Source: Planotetraspora phitsanulokensis (lineage in GTDB: Bacteria > Actinomycetota > Actinomycetes > Streptosporangiales > Streptosporangiaceae). From it: a stretch of DNA of 50,227 nt. The translations under genes were made by a program, and so were the position numbers. The stretch spans positions 1 to 50,227 of the forward strand of contig NZ_BOOP01000027.1 in NCBI RefSeq assembly GCF_016863295.1, read 5' to 3'. The notes under the pieces were generated by a model that worked only from the letters and a program-made list of their open reading frames with translations, ran no database searches and was not told the DNA's origin. This document shows, one piece after another, positions 41,694-50,227 of the stretch (position 1 is its first letter; every line of letters begins with the position of its first letter).

Positions 41694-42461
41694 TCACCGT
41701 GGGAGAGCAGACGGCGCGAAGCCGTACGGCAACTCGAGCCGATGGGCGGCCAGCAACTCGTCGTCGGCGAGCAGGGAGCGGGTGGCCCCGTCCGCGGCGA
41801 TCACCCCACGGGAGAGGATGAGGGAACGCTCGCACAGTTCCAGCGCGTACGGAAGGTCGTGCGTGACCATCAGGACCGTCACGTCCAGATTCCGCAGGAT
41901 CTCGGCGAGCTCGCGTCGCGAGGCGGGGTCCAGGTTCGACGACGGCTCGTCGAGCACGAGGATCTCCGGCTCCATCGCCAGCACGGTGGCCACCGCCACC
42001 CGGCGCCGCTGCCCGAACGACAGATGGTGCGGCGGCCGGTCCGCGACCTCCAGCATGCCGACCCGGTCCAGCGCGTCCCGCACCCTCCGGTCCAGTTCCT
42101 CGCCCCGCACGCCCAGGTTGGCCGGCCCGAAGGCGACGTCCTCGCGCACGGTCGGCATGAACAACTGGTCGTCGGGATCCTGGAACACCAGCCCGACCCG
42201 GCGGCGGATCTCCCGGAGCGTGTCGGACCGGACGGGGAGACCGGCCACCTCGACCGTCCCGTGACCGGCGGTGAGGATGCCGTTGAGATGCATGACCAGG
42301 GTGGTCTTGCCCGCGCCGTTCGGCCCGAGCAGCGCGACGCGCTCACCGCGCCTGATGGTCAGGTCGACGCCGAAGAGCGCCTGCGTCCCGTCCGGATACG
42401 CGTACGCGAGCCCGCTCACCTGGAGCGACACGACGGTTCCCGAGTCCCCCGCGGATGTCAT
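41694..42461 (-). CDS. cbiO: ECF transporter ATPase (nickel/cobalt, CbiO/NikO)
   Basis: 255-residue ATPase. Walker A is GPNGAGKTT, the signature is LSFGQRRRVAVA, and Walker B is ILVLDEPSSNLDP. The Q loop is FQDPDDQLFMPT, characteristic of ECF-type ATPases. The start is ATG 42461 with an ATGA overlap with cbiQ. It powers the metal uptake system formed with the next two genes. Confidence 0.93.
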   Translation of the reverse strand: MTSAGDSGTVVSLQVSGLAYAYPDGTQALFGVDLTIRRGERVALLGPNGAGKTTLVMHLNGILTAGHGTVEVAGLPVRSDTLREIRRRVGLVFQDPDDQLFMPTVREDVAFGPANLGVRGEELDRRVRDALDRVGMLEVADRPPHHLSFGQRRRVAVATVLAMEPEILVLDEPSSNLDPASRRELAEILRNLDVTVLMVTHDLPYALELCERSLILSRGVIAADGATRSLLADDELLAAHRLELPYGFAPSALPR

Positions 42462-43222
42462 GCCAGGCTCCGCGCGACCACGGCCGTCGTGAGGGCCAGC
42501 ACCGGCAGGACCGCGGCGACGGCCCACTGCCGTCGCGACGCCGGCAGATCATGGACGGCGGGCATCTGACCGGTGTAGCCCCGGCTCAACATGGCGAGGT
42601 GCACCCGCTCTCCCCTTTCGTACGATCGAATGAAAAGCGCGCCCGCCGACCTGGCCAGGACGGGCGCCTGACGGATGTCCCTGGCGACGAATCCCCGCGA
42701 CTCCCTCGCGATCCGCATCCGCCGCGCCTGGTCGAGGATCACGCTCAGGTAGCGGAGCATGAACGTGGCGATCTGCACGAGCAGCGACGGCAGGCGGAGC
42801 CGCTCCGCCCCGAGGAGCATCATGCGCGGTTCGGTGGTGGCCGCCAGCAGGATCGACGCGACCACCCCGAGCGTCGCCTTGGCCAGGATGTTCCAGGCCG
42901 CCCAGAGCCCCGGCAGGCTCAGGGACAGGCCCAGCACCTCGACCCGCTCCCCGAGGCCGATGAACGGGATCGCGACCGCGAACAACACGAACGGCACCTC
43001 GATGACCATGCGGCGCAGGACGAGGCCGAGGGGGACCCGCCCGGCCGCGGCGACAGCCGCCAGCAGCAGCGCGTCGACGGCGAACGCCCCCCAGGCCTCG
43101 CGCGGTGTGGCCACGACGGCCACCGCGAATCCCACCGCCGCGATCAGCTTGCACTGCGGGGGCAGGCGGTGGACCGGGGTGTCCCCCGGTAGGTAGAGGG
43201 CGTGATGATGGCCCGCGCTCAC
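42458..43222 (-). CDS. cbiQ: ECF transporter transmembrane component (CbiQ/NikQ)
   Basis: 254-residue T-component with about five membrane helices. The coupling ARESRGFVARD motif (about residues 160-170) and AMLSRGYTG late in the protein match ECF T-components. The start is GTG 43222, overlapping the stop of the upstream gene by GTGA. The open frame could start further upstream inside cbiM, but the overlap start fits. Confidence 0.9.
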   Translation of the reverse strand: MSAGHHHALYLPGDTPVHRLPPQCKLIAAVGFAVAVVATPREAWGAFAVDALLLAAVAAAGRVPLGLVLRRMVIEVPFVLFAVAIPFIGLGERVEVLGLSLSLPGLWAAWNILAKATLGVVASILLAATTEPRMMLLGAERLRLPSLLVQIATFMLRYLSVILDQARRMRIARESRGFVARDIRQAPVLARSAGALFIRSYERGERVHLAMLSRGYTGQMPAVHDLPASRRQWAVAAVLPVLALTTAVVARSLA

Positions 43223-44247
43223 GCGGCGGCCTCGTCCCGACGCCTCCGCCGCACCGTGAAGAAGATCGCACCGCCGGCGAGGACGGTGATCCCCACCCCC
43301 GCGATCCCGGCAAGCCCGCCGGAGAGCCGCTCGTTCTCGACACCGCTGACGCCGTATCCGGCCAGCGGCCCGTTCTCGAGGTCGTGGGGCTTCTCGTTGG
43401 CGTTGAACCCCTTGTCGGCCGCCACCTTGTTCAGGCCGTCGGGCGCGCTCGAGGCGTAGAACGACACGACACCGGCGAGCAACAGGGCGACGAGCCCTCC
43501 GCCGACCAGGACCGGCCGAATGCCGAGCTTCGGCGCGGGCGAGGGCGCGGGATTGTCGACCGGAATCTCGCCGTCGGCGGTGCGGAGCACCAGGGGCGCC
43601 CTCAGGCCGCGGGCGCCGTACACCAGGTCGGGCCGCACGGCCAGCACGCTGCTCACCGTCAGCGCGGTGATCAGCCCCTCGCCCAGTCCGATCAGCACGT
43701 GGACGCCGCCCATCGCGGCGGCCACGGACGACACCTCGATCGGCGCGGTGCCGCCGAGCCAGAACAGGACGGTGAACGCGAGCGCGGCCGCCGGCACGGA
43801 GACGAGCGCGGCCAGGAACGACCCCACGACCACGGCGGTACGGCTTCGCGGCGCGGTACGGCTCACCAGCCGGAAGACGGTCCAGCCCACGACGGCGGTG
43901 ACGATCGCCATCAGGGAGATGTTGACGCCGAGCGCCGTCAGGCCGCCGTCGGCGAAGAAGAAGCCCTGCACGAGCAGGACGACGGCCACACATAGGACGG
44001 CTGTCGCCGGACCGACGAGCACGGCGGCCAGCGCCCCTCCCAGTAGATGGCCGCTGGTGCCCGCCGCGACGGGGAAGTTGAGCATCTGCACGGCGAAGAT
44101 GAAGGCGGCCACGAGGCCCGCCATCGGAGCGGTGCGGTCGTCCAGTTCCCGCCTGGCCCGTCGCAGGCAGACCGCGACACCGGCGGCCGCGACCACGCCC
44201 GCTCCGGCGGACACGGGAACGTCGAAGAACCCGTCAGGGACATGCAT
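43219..44247 (-). CDS. cbiM: ECF nickel/cobalt substrate-binding protein, CbiM-CbiN fusion
   Basis: 342-residue fusion. The CbiM/NikM part (about residues 1-215) begins MHVPDGFF and has seven or so helices. The C-terminal part (about 245-335) contains APDGLNKVA of the PDGLE domain, the CbiN/NikN-like piece. In this family the Met1 amine and His2 bind the metal, so the ATG at 44247, not the TTG at 44253, must be the start. GGAGG lies 9 nt upstream of that ATG. Nickel is favoured over cobalt because of a Nur-like box over the promoter and the lack of any cobalamin riboswitch. Confidence 0.92.
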   Translation of the reverse strand: MHVPDGFFDVPVSAGAGVVAAAGVAVCLRRARRELDDRTAPMAGLVAAFIFAVQMLNFPVAAGTSGHLLGGALAAVLVGPATAVLCVAVVLLVQGFFFADGGLTALGVNISLMAIVTAVVGWTVFRLVSRTAPRSRTAVVVGSFLAALVSVPAAALAFTVLFWLGGTAPIEVSSVAAAMGGVHVLIGLGEGLITALTVSSVLAVRPDLVYGARGLRAPLVLRTADGEIPVDNPAPSPAPKLGIRPVLVGGGLVALLLAGVVSFYASSAPDGLNKVAADKGFNANEKPHDLENGPLAGYGVSGVENERLSGGLAGIAGVGITVLAGGAIFFTVRRRRRDEAAA

Positions 44248-44282
44248 GGACAAGCACCTCCGAAGTGGCGGAATACGCCCTC

Positions 44283-44321
44283 ACCTTAGAGGAGCATGTC
44301 GCAGTTGCAAACAACTGGCAA
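44283..44321 (-). promoter_or_regulatory. promoter of nickel/cobalt operon with Nur-like box
   Basis: TTGCAA (44310-44305), 16-nt spacer, TAAGGT (44288-44283). The box TTGCAA-N5-TGGCAA (44305-44321) overlaps the -35 and matches the Nur consensus tTGCaa-N5-ttGCAA in 11 of 12 positions. Repression by nickel-bound Nur is inferred. Confidence 0.6.
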
Positions 44322-46136
44322 TTAACTTGCGCCTAACTTACGCATCGCGGAACCCAGCAGGGTGAACGGCGTGGAAACGTGCACCGACGTGCTGAGGCGC
44401 CGGTTCACCGCGGTGGCGTACGGACGGACGGTCCATCTCATCAGCCCGGACCACCAGCGCATGGTCCCGTCGAGCTCCTCCGGCCTGTCGACCTTGACGG
44501 GGAAGCGGGTGAGCGGCCCGCCCACGTCGAGCTCGAGGTAGGCGTCCCACGTCCCGGCGGAGAAGCCTCCCGCGTCCGCGGCGAAGGTGTGCGAGCCGGT
44601 CGCTACGACGGGCTGGCGCCGCTCCCGGCCAGAGGCCCGTTCACGCCAGATCAGATGCCGTACGGCCACGGCGCCCGGCGTGGCGCCCACGTGCACCTGG
44701 CCTTCGACCCGCAGCCGCCTGCCGGTCCACTCGGCGCGTGCCAGCCGTACGGCGCCGGGGACCCGCAGGAGGTGGCCGCCGACGTCGAGCCCGAGGTAGC
44801 CCTGCGAACGCGTGAGGAAAGGCACCGCCACGACACCCGAGGAGAAGTGGGCGTCGGGCGCGACCAGGACAGGGTCGGCCCGAAGCCGGGCCAGCCTGCG
44901 GACCCCCTCGCACTCCACGGCCACGTGGACGTCCCATATGCCGGAGGTGAGCGAGGTCACCTCGATCGAGGCGCCGAACCGGTCGGCGATGCGAGCCACG
45001 GGGACGCTCCGCTCCCGCTGCGAGGTCCGCTCACGCAGGACGAGGCGCACCTCCCCGTCGAACCCCGCGAGCGAGACGCTCCCCGACACCCCCAGCCGGT
45101 CTCCGATCCAGGCCAGCTCCAGGAGCCGATGGCGCATCGACGCCGTCTCGACATGAGCCAGCCGCACGAGGCGGTCGTGGTCGTCCAACGACGCGGCGCG
45201 CAGCCGCTCGACGTCGCCGAACCGCGCGCGGACGCCGTCGGTCAGCCATTCCGCGCAGATGTCGGCGACCTCCATGACGATCTTCTCGCGCGCGGCATCG
45301 CACGCGGCCAGGAAGGGGGCGCCGAGTTGGGCGAACACGTCGAGCCGGAAGTGCCGCAGCAGCAGGTGGTCGCGGAGCGCGCCCGGGGGGATGTGCCTGG
45401 CCATCAGCTCGAGGGGCGTGCGGATCATCCGCAGCCAGGCGAGCGGGTCCCGGCCGGCCGCCTCGGCCATGGGGTGGCCGCCGCCCCGCCGGGGGGTCAG
45501 GTGATAGCAGTCGTGGCCGGCGACCACCGAGATGACGCCGGCGTGGCAGTACGCGTGGACGGTGAACGCCAGGTCCTCGCCGACGGTCAGGCTCTCGTCG
45601 AACTGGATTCCGTGCCGCTCGAGCGTCGCACGGCGGAACAGCTTGAAGCAGGAGAGGCTTTCGTAGGCGCCGTCGAGCAGGGTGACCATGGCAGCGTCGT
45701 CGCGGAAGGCGAACTCGGGCAGGCGGACGGGGTGGCCCGCCGACCGGCCTCGGCGAACGATCTTGCCGAGGACGATGTCCGAGGAGTTCGCGTCGGCCGC
45801 CGCGACCATCCGGCGCAGAGCGTCGGGCCCGAGGTGGTCTCCCCCGTCGCAGAAGAAGACGTACCGTCCCGTCGCCTCGGCCAGGGCTCGGTTGCGTAAG
45901 CGGGCGGGCACCGTCCGGCGATCCTGACGGATCACCTTGATCACTCCCGGGTGGTGCGCCGCATAGAGATCGAGGAGGTCCCGCGTGCCGTCGGACGAGC
46001 TGTCGTCCACGACGACGATCTGCTTGCCGACCCGCTGGACGAGCAGGGAGGTCAGGCAGCGGTCGAGGTGCGCGCGACAGTTGCGCGTGAGCACCAGCAC
46101 GCTGACATCGACCCTGTGGTCACTCTCCGTCTCCAT
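44322..46136 (-). CDS. GT2 glycosyltransferase with tandem C-terminal domains
   Basis: 604-residue protein. The GT-A domain (about residues 8-220) starts VDVSVLVLTRNCRAHLDRCL, with nucleotide-binding VVVDDSSSDGT and metal-site FFCDGGD. After a helical linker (about 220-345), two beta-rich repeats follow (about 345-440 and 455-565), each with a stretch like RLVLRERTSQRERSV and LIWRERASGRERRQ, resembling the C-terminal domains of teichoic-acid GlcNAc transferases (TarS/TarP). It is likely a cell-wall polymer glycosyltransferase. No signal peptide or membrane helix is seen. It ends beside the Nur-like box of the next operon. Confidence 0.82.
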   Translation of the reverse strand: METESDHRVDVSVLVLTRNCRAHLDRCLTSLLVQRVGKQIVVVDDSSSDGTRDLLDLYAAHHPGVIKVIRQDRRTVPARLRNRALAEATGRYVFFCDGGDHLGPDALRRMVAAADANSSDIVLGKIVRRGRSAGHPVRLPEFAFRDDAAMVTLLDGAYESLSCFKLFRRATLERHGIQFDESLTVGEDLAFTVHAYCHAGVISVVAGHDCYHLTPRRGGGHPMAEAAGRDPLAWLRMIRTPLELMARHIPPGALRDHLLLRHFRLDVFAQLGAPFLAACDAAREKIVMEVADICAEWLTDGVRARFGDVERLRAASLDDHDRLVRLAHVETASMRHRLLELAWIGDRLGVSGSVSLAGFDGEVRLVLRERTSQRERSVPVARIADRFGASIEVTSLTSGIWDVHVAVECEGVRRLARLRADPVLVAPDAHFSSGVVAVPFLTRSQGYLGLDVGGHLLRVPGAVRLARAEWTGRRLRVEGQVHVGATPGAVAVRHLIWRERASGRERRQPVVATGSHTFAADAGGFSAGTWDAYLELDVGGPLTRFPVKVDRPEELDGTMRWWSGLMRWTVRPYATAVNRRLSTSVHVSTPFTLLGSAMRKLGAS

Positions 46137-46260
46137 CGAAACCCATTATGTGACCATCGAGACCGTGCCCGAGCCGCTTCCCTCCGCCGGGCAGCGGAGC
46201 CCCCGTCGCATTGGACCAGGTTCGTACGGCTATCGCCCCGGCCGCGATCGGAAGGATGTG

Positions 46261-46695
46261 TCAGGCGGCGTCGCTGGAGCGCAGGAACAGACCCAGCTGC
46301 GCGTAGTGGACCAGCTCGTTGAAGTAGACGCGGTAGCTGACGATCATGCCGTCCTCGACCGTGCTGACGCTGCATCCTTGCAGGAGGATCCGGCGATGGG
46401 TCGGCTCGATGGTCTCGCCGTCGGGCGCCAGGAGCGGGCCGCGATGGGTGGCCGTCAACCGCCACTCGGTCACCGTGGTGTCCTCTTCCGTGACCTTGTT
46501 CTGCACCTTGTAGTGCATGTCCGGATACGCGGTGAGCAGGTAGCCGTAGTACGCGCGAATCTGGTCGTGACCCTCCGCCGTGCCCCCGACGTTGAAGTAG
46601 ACCGCCTCGGGATCGAAACACTTCACCACGGCGTCCAGGTCGTGGTCGTTCAGAGCGGCCAGAAGACGATCGGTTACCTCCCGTGCAACTGACAC
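46261..46695 (-). CDS. SnoaL-like/NTF2-fold protein
   Basis: 144-residue NTF2-fold protein (SnoaL-like). The typical N-terminus VTDRLLAALNDHDLDAVVKCF and the strand IVSYRVYFNELV are visible. Family members include cyclases and binding proteins, and the sequence does not settle a reaction. The start is GTG 46695, 5 nt after GGGGG; the TTG one codon earlier is too near. Confidence 0.82.
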   Translation of the reverse strand: MSVAREVTDRLLAALNDHDLDAVVKCFDPEAVYFNVGGTAEGHDQIRAYYGYLLTAYPDMHYKVQNKVTEEDTTVTEWRLTATHRGPLLAPDGETIEPTHRRILLQGCSVSTVEDGMIVSYRVYFNELVHYAQLGLFLRSSDAA

Positions 46696-46773
46696 CAAAA
46701 CCCCCTTTTCCGGTCAGTATCGGTCACGGTACCAAGGGCTCGGTCAAGCATCCTTCGATCGCCATCTCGCCGC

Positions 46774-46818
46774 GCCAGTCGTCCACGCACGCCGGCCGTC
46801 CACGCACGCCAGTCGTCC
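46774..46818. repeat. 17-bp tandem repeat, about 2.6 copies
   Basis: Units GCCAGTCGTCCACGCAC (46774-46790), a two-base variant (46791-46807) and a partial third (46808-46818), in the 216-bp spacer between the SnoaL-like gene and the ABC permease. No coding or regulatory role is visible. Confidence 0.7.
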
Positions 46819-46915
46819 GGCCGTGTCAGGCGTCCGGGCACGTCGAAGGGGGGCCATGAGCGGACCAGCTCGCGGCCGGATCCGCCCGGTGACCCCCCGG
46901 GATCGGCGTACGAGG

Positions 46916-48523
46916 TCAGGCGACGGGGACGTCCCGGCGCCTGAACGCGGCCAGGCCCAGCGCGAGGAGCGCGCCGGCGACCGCGACGAGCACCACCAGG
47001 GGCACCCCGGCCAGATCGCCACCGGGGATCTTCGGGATGTGCGTGAAGGGCGACACGTCGAGGACCGCCTGGCTCAGCTGCACGGCCGCGCCGATCAGCC
47101 CGAGGAAGAGGCAGACGCCGAGGCCGGCCCATCCCACGGCGGGCGCGAGGCGGGGCCGCAGGCCGTACAGCGCGGTCGTGAGCCCGGCCAGCACCCAGAT
47201 CGCGGGAAGCTGCACCAGCGCGGCGGCGAGGCCGCGGGGGATCTCACGGCCGGGGTCGCCCACGCTCACCCCGTAGACGAGGCCGGTGACCAGCCCCTCG
47301 ACCGCCATCGCCACCAGCGGCCCGAACAGCGCGAAGACGAGGTGGCTCAGCGCCCATGAGACGCGGCCGACGCTCGTGACCAGCACCGGCTCCGACCGCA
47401 GTCCCGCCTCCTCGGTCCGCATGCGCAGCGTGGCCTGGACGGCGTAGCCGGAGGCGATCAGGGCGGAGATGCCCATCGTGCCGACGATGACGACGTCGCT
47501 GAGCGCCGATTCTCCGCCCATGCGCTCGAAGATCTCCATCAGCTGCTGGTTGCCGGCGAGCATGTCCTGCGCGGACTTCGCGACCCCGCCGAACACGGCG
47601 CCCAGCACGGCGAACCCGGCGGTCCAGCCGATCAGGCTGCCGCGGTGCAGCCGCCACGCGAGGGCGAGCGGCGTCCGCAGGCCCGCCGAGGCCTCCGCGG
47701 GGCCGAGGCGCGGCGGAAGCAGGCCGGCCGCGACGTCACGACGGGCCTGCAGAGCGAACGCGACAGCGACGAGCAGAGCGATGAGCGCGACGGCCGGAGC
47801 GAGGACCCACCACTGCTCCTGTCCGAAGGCGCGCATCTGGCTCATCCAGCCGAGGGGAGACAGCCAGGACACCCACGAGGGGTCGGCCCCCTCGCCGGCG
47901 ACGTCGCCCACCGCTCTGAGCAGGAAGGCCGCGCCCGCCACCGTGACGCCGACGCCGCGAGCGGCTCCCGCGCCCTCGGTGAGCTGGGCGACGAGCGCCC
48001 CCACGGCGGCGAAGATCCCGCCGGTCGCCGCCCAGGCCAGTCCGGCGGCGAACGACCCGCCGGCCGGCAGCCCGAGACCCGTCAGGCCGAGCGCCAGCAG
48101 CACCGCGAGCACGAGGTTGGCGCAGATCGTCGCGATGAGGGCCGCGGCGAGACCGGCGTGCCTGCCCACCACGGCGGATCCGAGGAGCTCGCGGCGACCG
48201 GCCTCCTCCTCCACCCGCGTGTGCCTGATGACCACGAGCATGCTGATGATCCCGATGATCAGCATGCCGCTGCTGGCACGCCAGAACGTCACGCCGCCCA
48301 GGCTCGTGTCATAGATCCGGCCGTAGAGGACGATGAAGGTGGAGTTGCCGAGGTTCTCCCTCGCGTACTCGCCGACCGCGGCGGCCGTGGGGTACAGCTG
48401 CTTGATCGACGATCCGAGGAACATCGGCACGAGGGCCATCAGCACGACCCACAGAGGCATGAGGAACCGGTCGCGGCGCAGGATCAGCCGGACCAGGGCG
48501 CCGGTGCCCGCGAGGGTGTTCAC
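46916..48523 (-). CDS. ABC-2 type exporter permease
   Basis: 535-residue membrane protein with about twelve helices, made of two homologous halves. It resembles actinomycete permeases annotated as exporters of polyketide antibiotics. The start is GTG 48523, overlapping the ATPase stop by 4 bp. With the ATPase it forms a two-gene exporter of unknown substrate, probably a drug or lipid. Confidence 0.88.
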   Translation of the reverse strand: MNTLAGTGALVRLILRRDRFLMPLWVVLMALVPMFLGSSIKQLYPTAAAVGEYARENLGNSTFIVLYGRIYDTSLGGVTFWRASSGMLIIGIISMLVVIRHTRVEEEAGRRELLGSAVVGRHAGLAAALIATICANLVLAVLLALGLTGLGLPAGGSFAAGLAWAATGGIFAAVGALVAQLTEGAGAARGVGVTVAGAAFLLRAVGDVAGEGADPSWVSWLSPLGWMSQMRAFGQEQWWVLAPAVALIALLVAVAFALQARRDVAAGLLPPRLGPAEASAGLRTPLALAWRLHRGSLIGWTAGFAVLGAVFGGVAKSAQDMLAGNQQLMEIFERMGGESALSDVVIVGTMGISALIASGYAVQATLRMRTEEAGLRSEPVLVTSVGRVSWALSHLVFALFGPLVAMAVEGLVTGLVYGVSVGDPGREIPRGLAAALVQLPAIWVLAGLTTALYGLRPRLAPAVGWAGLGVCLFLGLIGAAVQLSQAVLDVSPFTHIPKIPGGDLAGVPLVVLVAVAGALLALGLAAFRRRDVPVA

Positions 48524-49440
48524 CGCGCCACCTCGGCCTTGACCTCGCCGTTCGTCTCGGTCTTGTAGTGCCGGAGGAACAGTTCCTCCAGCGTCGGCGG
48601 CCGGCTGACGAGGCCGCGCACCCCGGCGGCGGTGAGCTGCCGCAGCGCGGCGTCGAGCTGGGGCGTGTCCACCTCGAAGCGGACCTGGGTGCCGTCGACG
48701 TGCAGCTCGTGGACGCCGGCGAGGTCCGCCAGGCCGTCGGGCGGGCTCGCGAGCTCGGCGGTGATGGTGGTGCGGGTCAGGTGGCGGAGCTCGGTCAGCG
48801 TGCCGGTCTCGACGGTGCGGCCGTCGCGGACGATGCTCACCCGGTCGCACAGCGCCTCGACCTCGGAGAGGATGTGGCTCGACAGCAGGACGGTTCGCCC
48901 GTCGCGGGCCTGCTCCTCCGCGACGACCTGCCGGAACACCTCCTCCATGAGGGGGTCGAGTCCGGAGGTCGGCTCGTCGAGCAGCAGCAGTTCCACGTCG
49001 GACGCGAGGGCGGCGACCAGCCCGACCTTCTGCCTGTTGCCCTTGGAGTAGGCCCGGCCCTTCTTCTTCGGGTCGAGGTCGAAACGCTCGAGCAACTCGT
49101 TCTTGCGCTTGTTGTCCAGACCGCCCCGCAGACGGCCGAGGAGGTCGATCACCTCTCCTCCGGAGAGGTTGGGCCAGAGCGTGACGTCTCCGGGGACATA
49201 CGCGAGACGCCGGTGCAGCGAGGTGGCGTCGTTCCAGGGGTCGCCGTCGAACAGGCGGACCGTGCCCGCGTCGGCCTTCAGCAGGCCGAGAAGGACGCGG
49301 ATGGTGGTCGTCTTGCCCGCGCCGTTCGGACCCAGGAAGCCGTGAACCTCGCCGCGGCGGACCTCGAGGTCCAGGCCGTCGAGCGCACGGGTACTGCCGA
49401 AGTGTTTCCGCAGGCCCGAGGCGGTTATGATGTTTTCCAC
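48520..49440 (-). CDS. ABC transporter ATP-binding protein
   Basis: 306-residue ATPase. Walker A is [10 protein letters not shown], the signature is [11 protein letters not shown], Walker B is [13 protein letters not shown] and the switch is SSH. About 85 residues at the C-terminus form an extra domain common to drug-export ATPases. The start is GTG 49440, with a weak CTTCTGATG region upstream. It is divergent from a MarR-type regulator that probably controls it. Confidence 0.93.
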   Translation of the reverse strand: MENIITASGLRKHFGSTRALDGLDLEVRRGEVHGFLGPNGAGKTTTIRVLLGLLKADAGTVRLFDGDPWNDATSLHRRLAYVPGDVTLWPNLSGGEVIDLLGRLRGGLDNKRKNELLERFDLDPKKKGRAYSKGNRQKVGLVAALASDVELLLLDEPTSGLDPLMEEVFRQVVAEEQARDGRTVLLSSHILSEVEALCDRVSIVRDGRTVETGTLTELRHLTRTTITAELASPPDGLADLAGVHELHVDGTQVRFEVDTPQLDAALRQLTAAGVRGLVSRPPTLEELFLRHYKTETNGEVKAEVAR

Positions 49441-49460
49441 TCATCAGAAGCTACATTAGT

Positions 49461-49476
49461 TTCACAAAACTGTGAA
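49461..49476. promoter_or_regulatory. operator dyad between exporter and MarR gene
   Basis: Perfect 6-bp arms TTCACA (49461-49466) and TGTGAA (49471-49476) with an AAAC centre. The bases around it (AGT...ACT) partly extend the symmetry. It lies in the 101-bp divergent spacer, over or beside both promoters, the usual place for a MarR-type operator. Confidence 0.6.
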
Positions 49477-49541
49477 TACTGACCAGGGACTCGACGCGTA
49501 GAGAATGTGTGAAGATCGCAGCAGACCGGGAGGGAGCCGAG

Positions 49542-50081
49542 GTGACCGGACGACACCATGACGCCGAGGGCGGGCGCGACGAGGACGCGGTCCACGACTA
49601 CGTCGAGCAGATGGCCATGACCTTCGCCAGGTTCGGCTTTCCCCGGATGGCCGCCCGGGTGTTGTTCGCGCTGACGACCTCCGACGACGCGTCGATGACA
49701 GCGGGCGAGCTCGCGGAGCGGCTCGAGGTCAGCCCGGCCGCGGTCTCCGGTTCCGTGCGATATCTGATGCAGCTCAACATGCTGGTCCGCGAGCCCGTCC
49801 GCGGCTCCCGCAGGGACCGATACCGGCTACCGGACCACGCATGGTACGAGGTGACCGCCAGTAACGGGCAGATTTACGAGGAGATCGCGAAGCTCGCCCT
49901 CACCGGCGTGGACGCCCTCGGCGGTCCCGGCACGCCCGCGGGGAGCCGCGTCGTGGAGATGGCGGACTTCCTCCGTTTCCTGCAGGGCGAGATGGTCGCC
50001 ATCCTCGAGCGGTGGCGCCTGACGCGCCTCGGCGCGCCCGAGGACGCGTCGCCGGGTCCTGACCCCGCAGGCTCCGTCTGA
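49542..50081 (+). CDS. MarR/GbsR-type transcriptional regulator
   Basis: 179-residue regulator. The winged helix-turn-helix spans about residues 45-110 (TAGELAERLEVSPAAVSGSVRYLMQLNMLVREP), followed by a charged wing (RGSRRDRYRLP) and a helical C-terminal dimerisation part. The start is GTG 49542, behind a strong GGGAGGGAG site; an earlier GTG at 49509 lacks one. It is divergent from the ABC exporter, so it most likely represses or derepresses that exporter on binding a ligand. Confidence 0.85.
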   Translation: MTGRHHDAEGGRDEDAVHDYVEQMAMTFARFGFPRMAARVLFALTTSDDASMTAGELAERLEVSPAAVSGSVRYLMQLNMLVREPVRGSRRDRYRLPDHAWYEVTASNGQIYEEIAKLALTGVDALGGPGTPAGSRVVEMADFLRFLQGEMVAILERWRLTRLGAPEDASPGPDPAGSV

Positions 50082-50227
50082 CCCGCCGAGGCTTCCGCGA
50101 ACCACCGCCTTCCCACCCGACCCGGCGAGACTTCCGCGAGCCGTCGCCGTTCTGACAGAACGCCTCGACCGAGGCCGCGGAGAAAGGTCTCCCACCGAAC
50201 GCCCCAGCCGTACTCTTCCGTTCTAGC
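50082..50227. other. 3' flank after MarR gene
   Basis: 146 bp to the end of the window. It contains two imperfect copies of a GAGRCTTCCGCGARCC-like stretch (near 50089 and 50126). No ORF, terminator hairpin or other element is clear. Confidence 0.4.

Noticed and set aside
44248-44321. Cobalamin riboswitch upstream of cbiM
   Set aside because: The leader is only about 30-70 nt and lacks the B12-box, too short for that riboswitch.
46774-46818. 17-bp repeat as a CRISPR-like or protein-binding array
   Set aside because: The units are directly contiguous with no spacers and only about 2.6 copies, so simple slippage is the better explanation.

Overview
The window comes from a high-GC actinomycete, most likely a member of the Streptosporangiales (Nonomuraea/Streptosporangium-like). 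The grounds are the GC-rich third codon positions, frequent GTG and TTG starts, the NusG with an acidic N-terminal extension, the actinobacterial helical insertion in RpoC, and the order secE-nusG-rplK-rplA-lipoprotein-rplJ-rplL-rpoB-rpoC. The genus is inferred from gene content and sequence feel; no database was searched.

Positions 1-14390 hold the transcription/translation core, all on the minus strand: tRNA-Trp, secE, nusG, rplK, rplA, a LppX/LprG-like lipoprotein, rplJ with an L10-type structured leader, rplL, two Mce-associated membrane proteins, rpoB and rpoC. Terminator hairpins separate nusG/rplK, rplA/lipoprotein (two hairpins), rplL/Mce pair and the end of rpoC. rpoB has its own well-formed promoter.

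Positions 14580-21180 carry an aspartate/aromatic aminotransferase, an adenosine deaminase-like enzyme, an ECF sigma/anti-sigma pair, a methyltransferase and a large VLCAD-type acyl-CoA dehydrogenase. Between 21243 and 21624 lies a compact unit that is not obviously a known family: a promoter spaced for a leaderless 8-codon ORF, a 9-bp inverted repeat starting at that ORF's stop codon, alternative hairpins, a strong ribosome binding site, a 50-residue Pro/Arg-rich basic protein and a terminator. I rate it the best candidate for something undescribed. A thiolase follows on the other strand.

Positions 22930-26940 form a cell-surface block: a protein with a long acidic disordered segment, a class E/F-type sortase, an anchored surface protein with a non-LPXTG C-terminus, and a secreted membrane-anchored protein. 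Positions 27000-35110 carry an LCAD-type acyl-CoA dehydrogenase, a 53-residue membrane protein, an alpha/beta hydrolase, a PAS-GAF-PP2C-kinase regulator, a DtxR/IdeR metal regulator divergent from a UdgX-type uracil-DNA glycosylase, pdxH and citrate synthase.

Positions 35190-41660 carry a small hypothetical protein, serC, a second ECF sigma/CU044_5270 pair, a rhomboid protease, an enoyl-CoA hydratase, an 87-bp tandem hairpin repeat, an SDR dehydrogenase and a STAS protein. Positions 41690-50080 hold a nickel/cobalt ECF transporter (with a Nur-like box over its promoter), a GT2 glycosyltransferase, a SnoaL-like protein, and an ABC exporter divergent from a MarR-type regulator with a dyad operator between them. 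Lipid metabolism genes (two acyl-CoA dehydrogenases, thiolase, hydratase, SDR) are scattered rather than in one operon.
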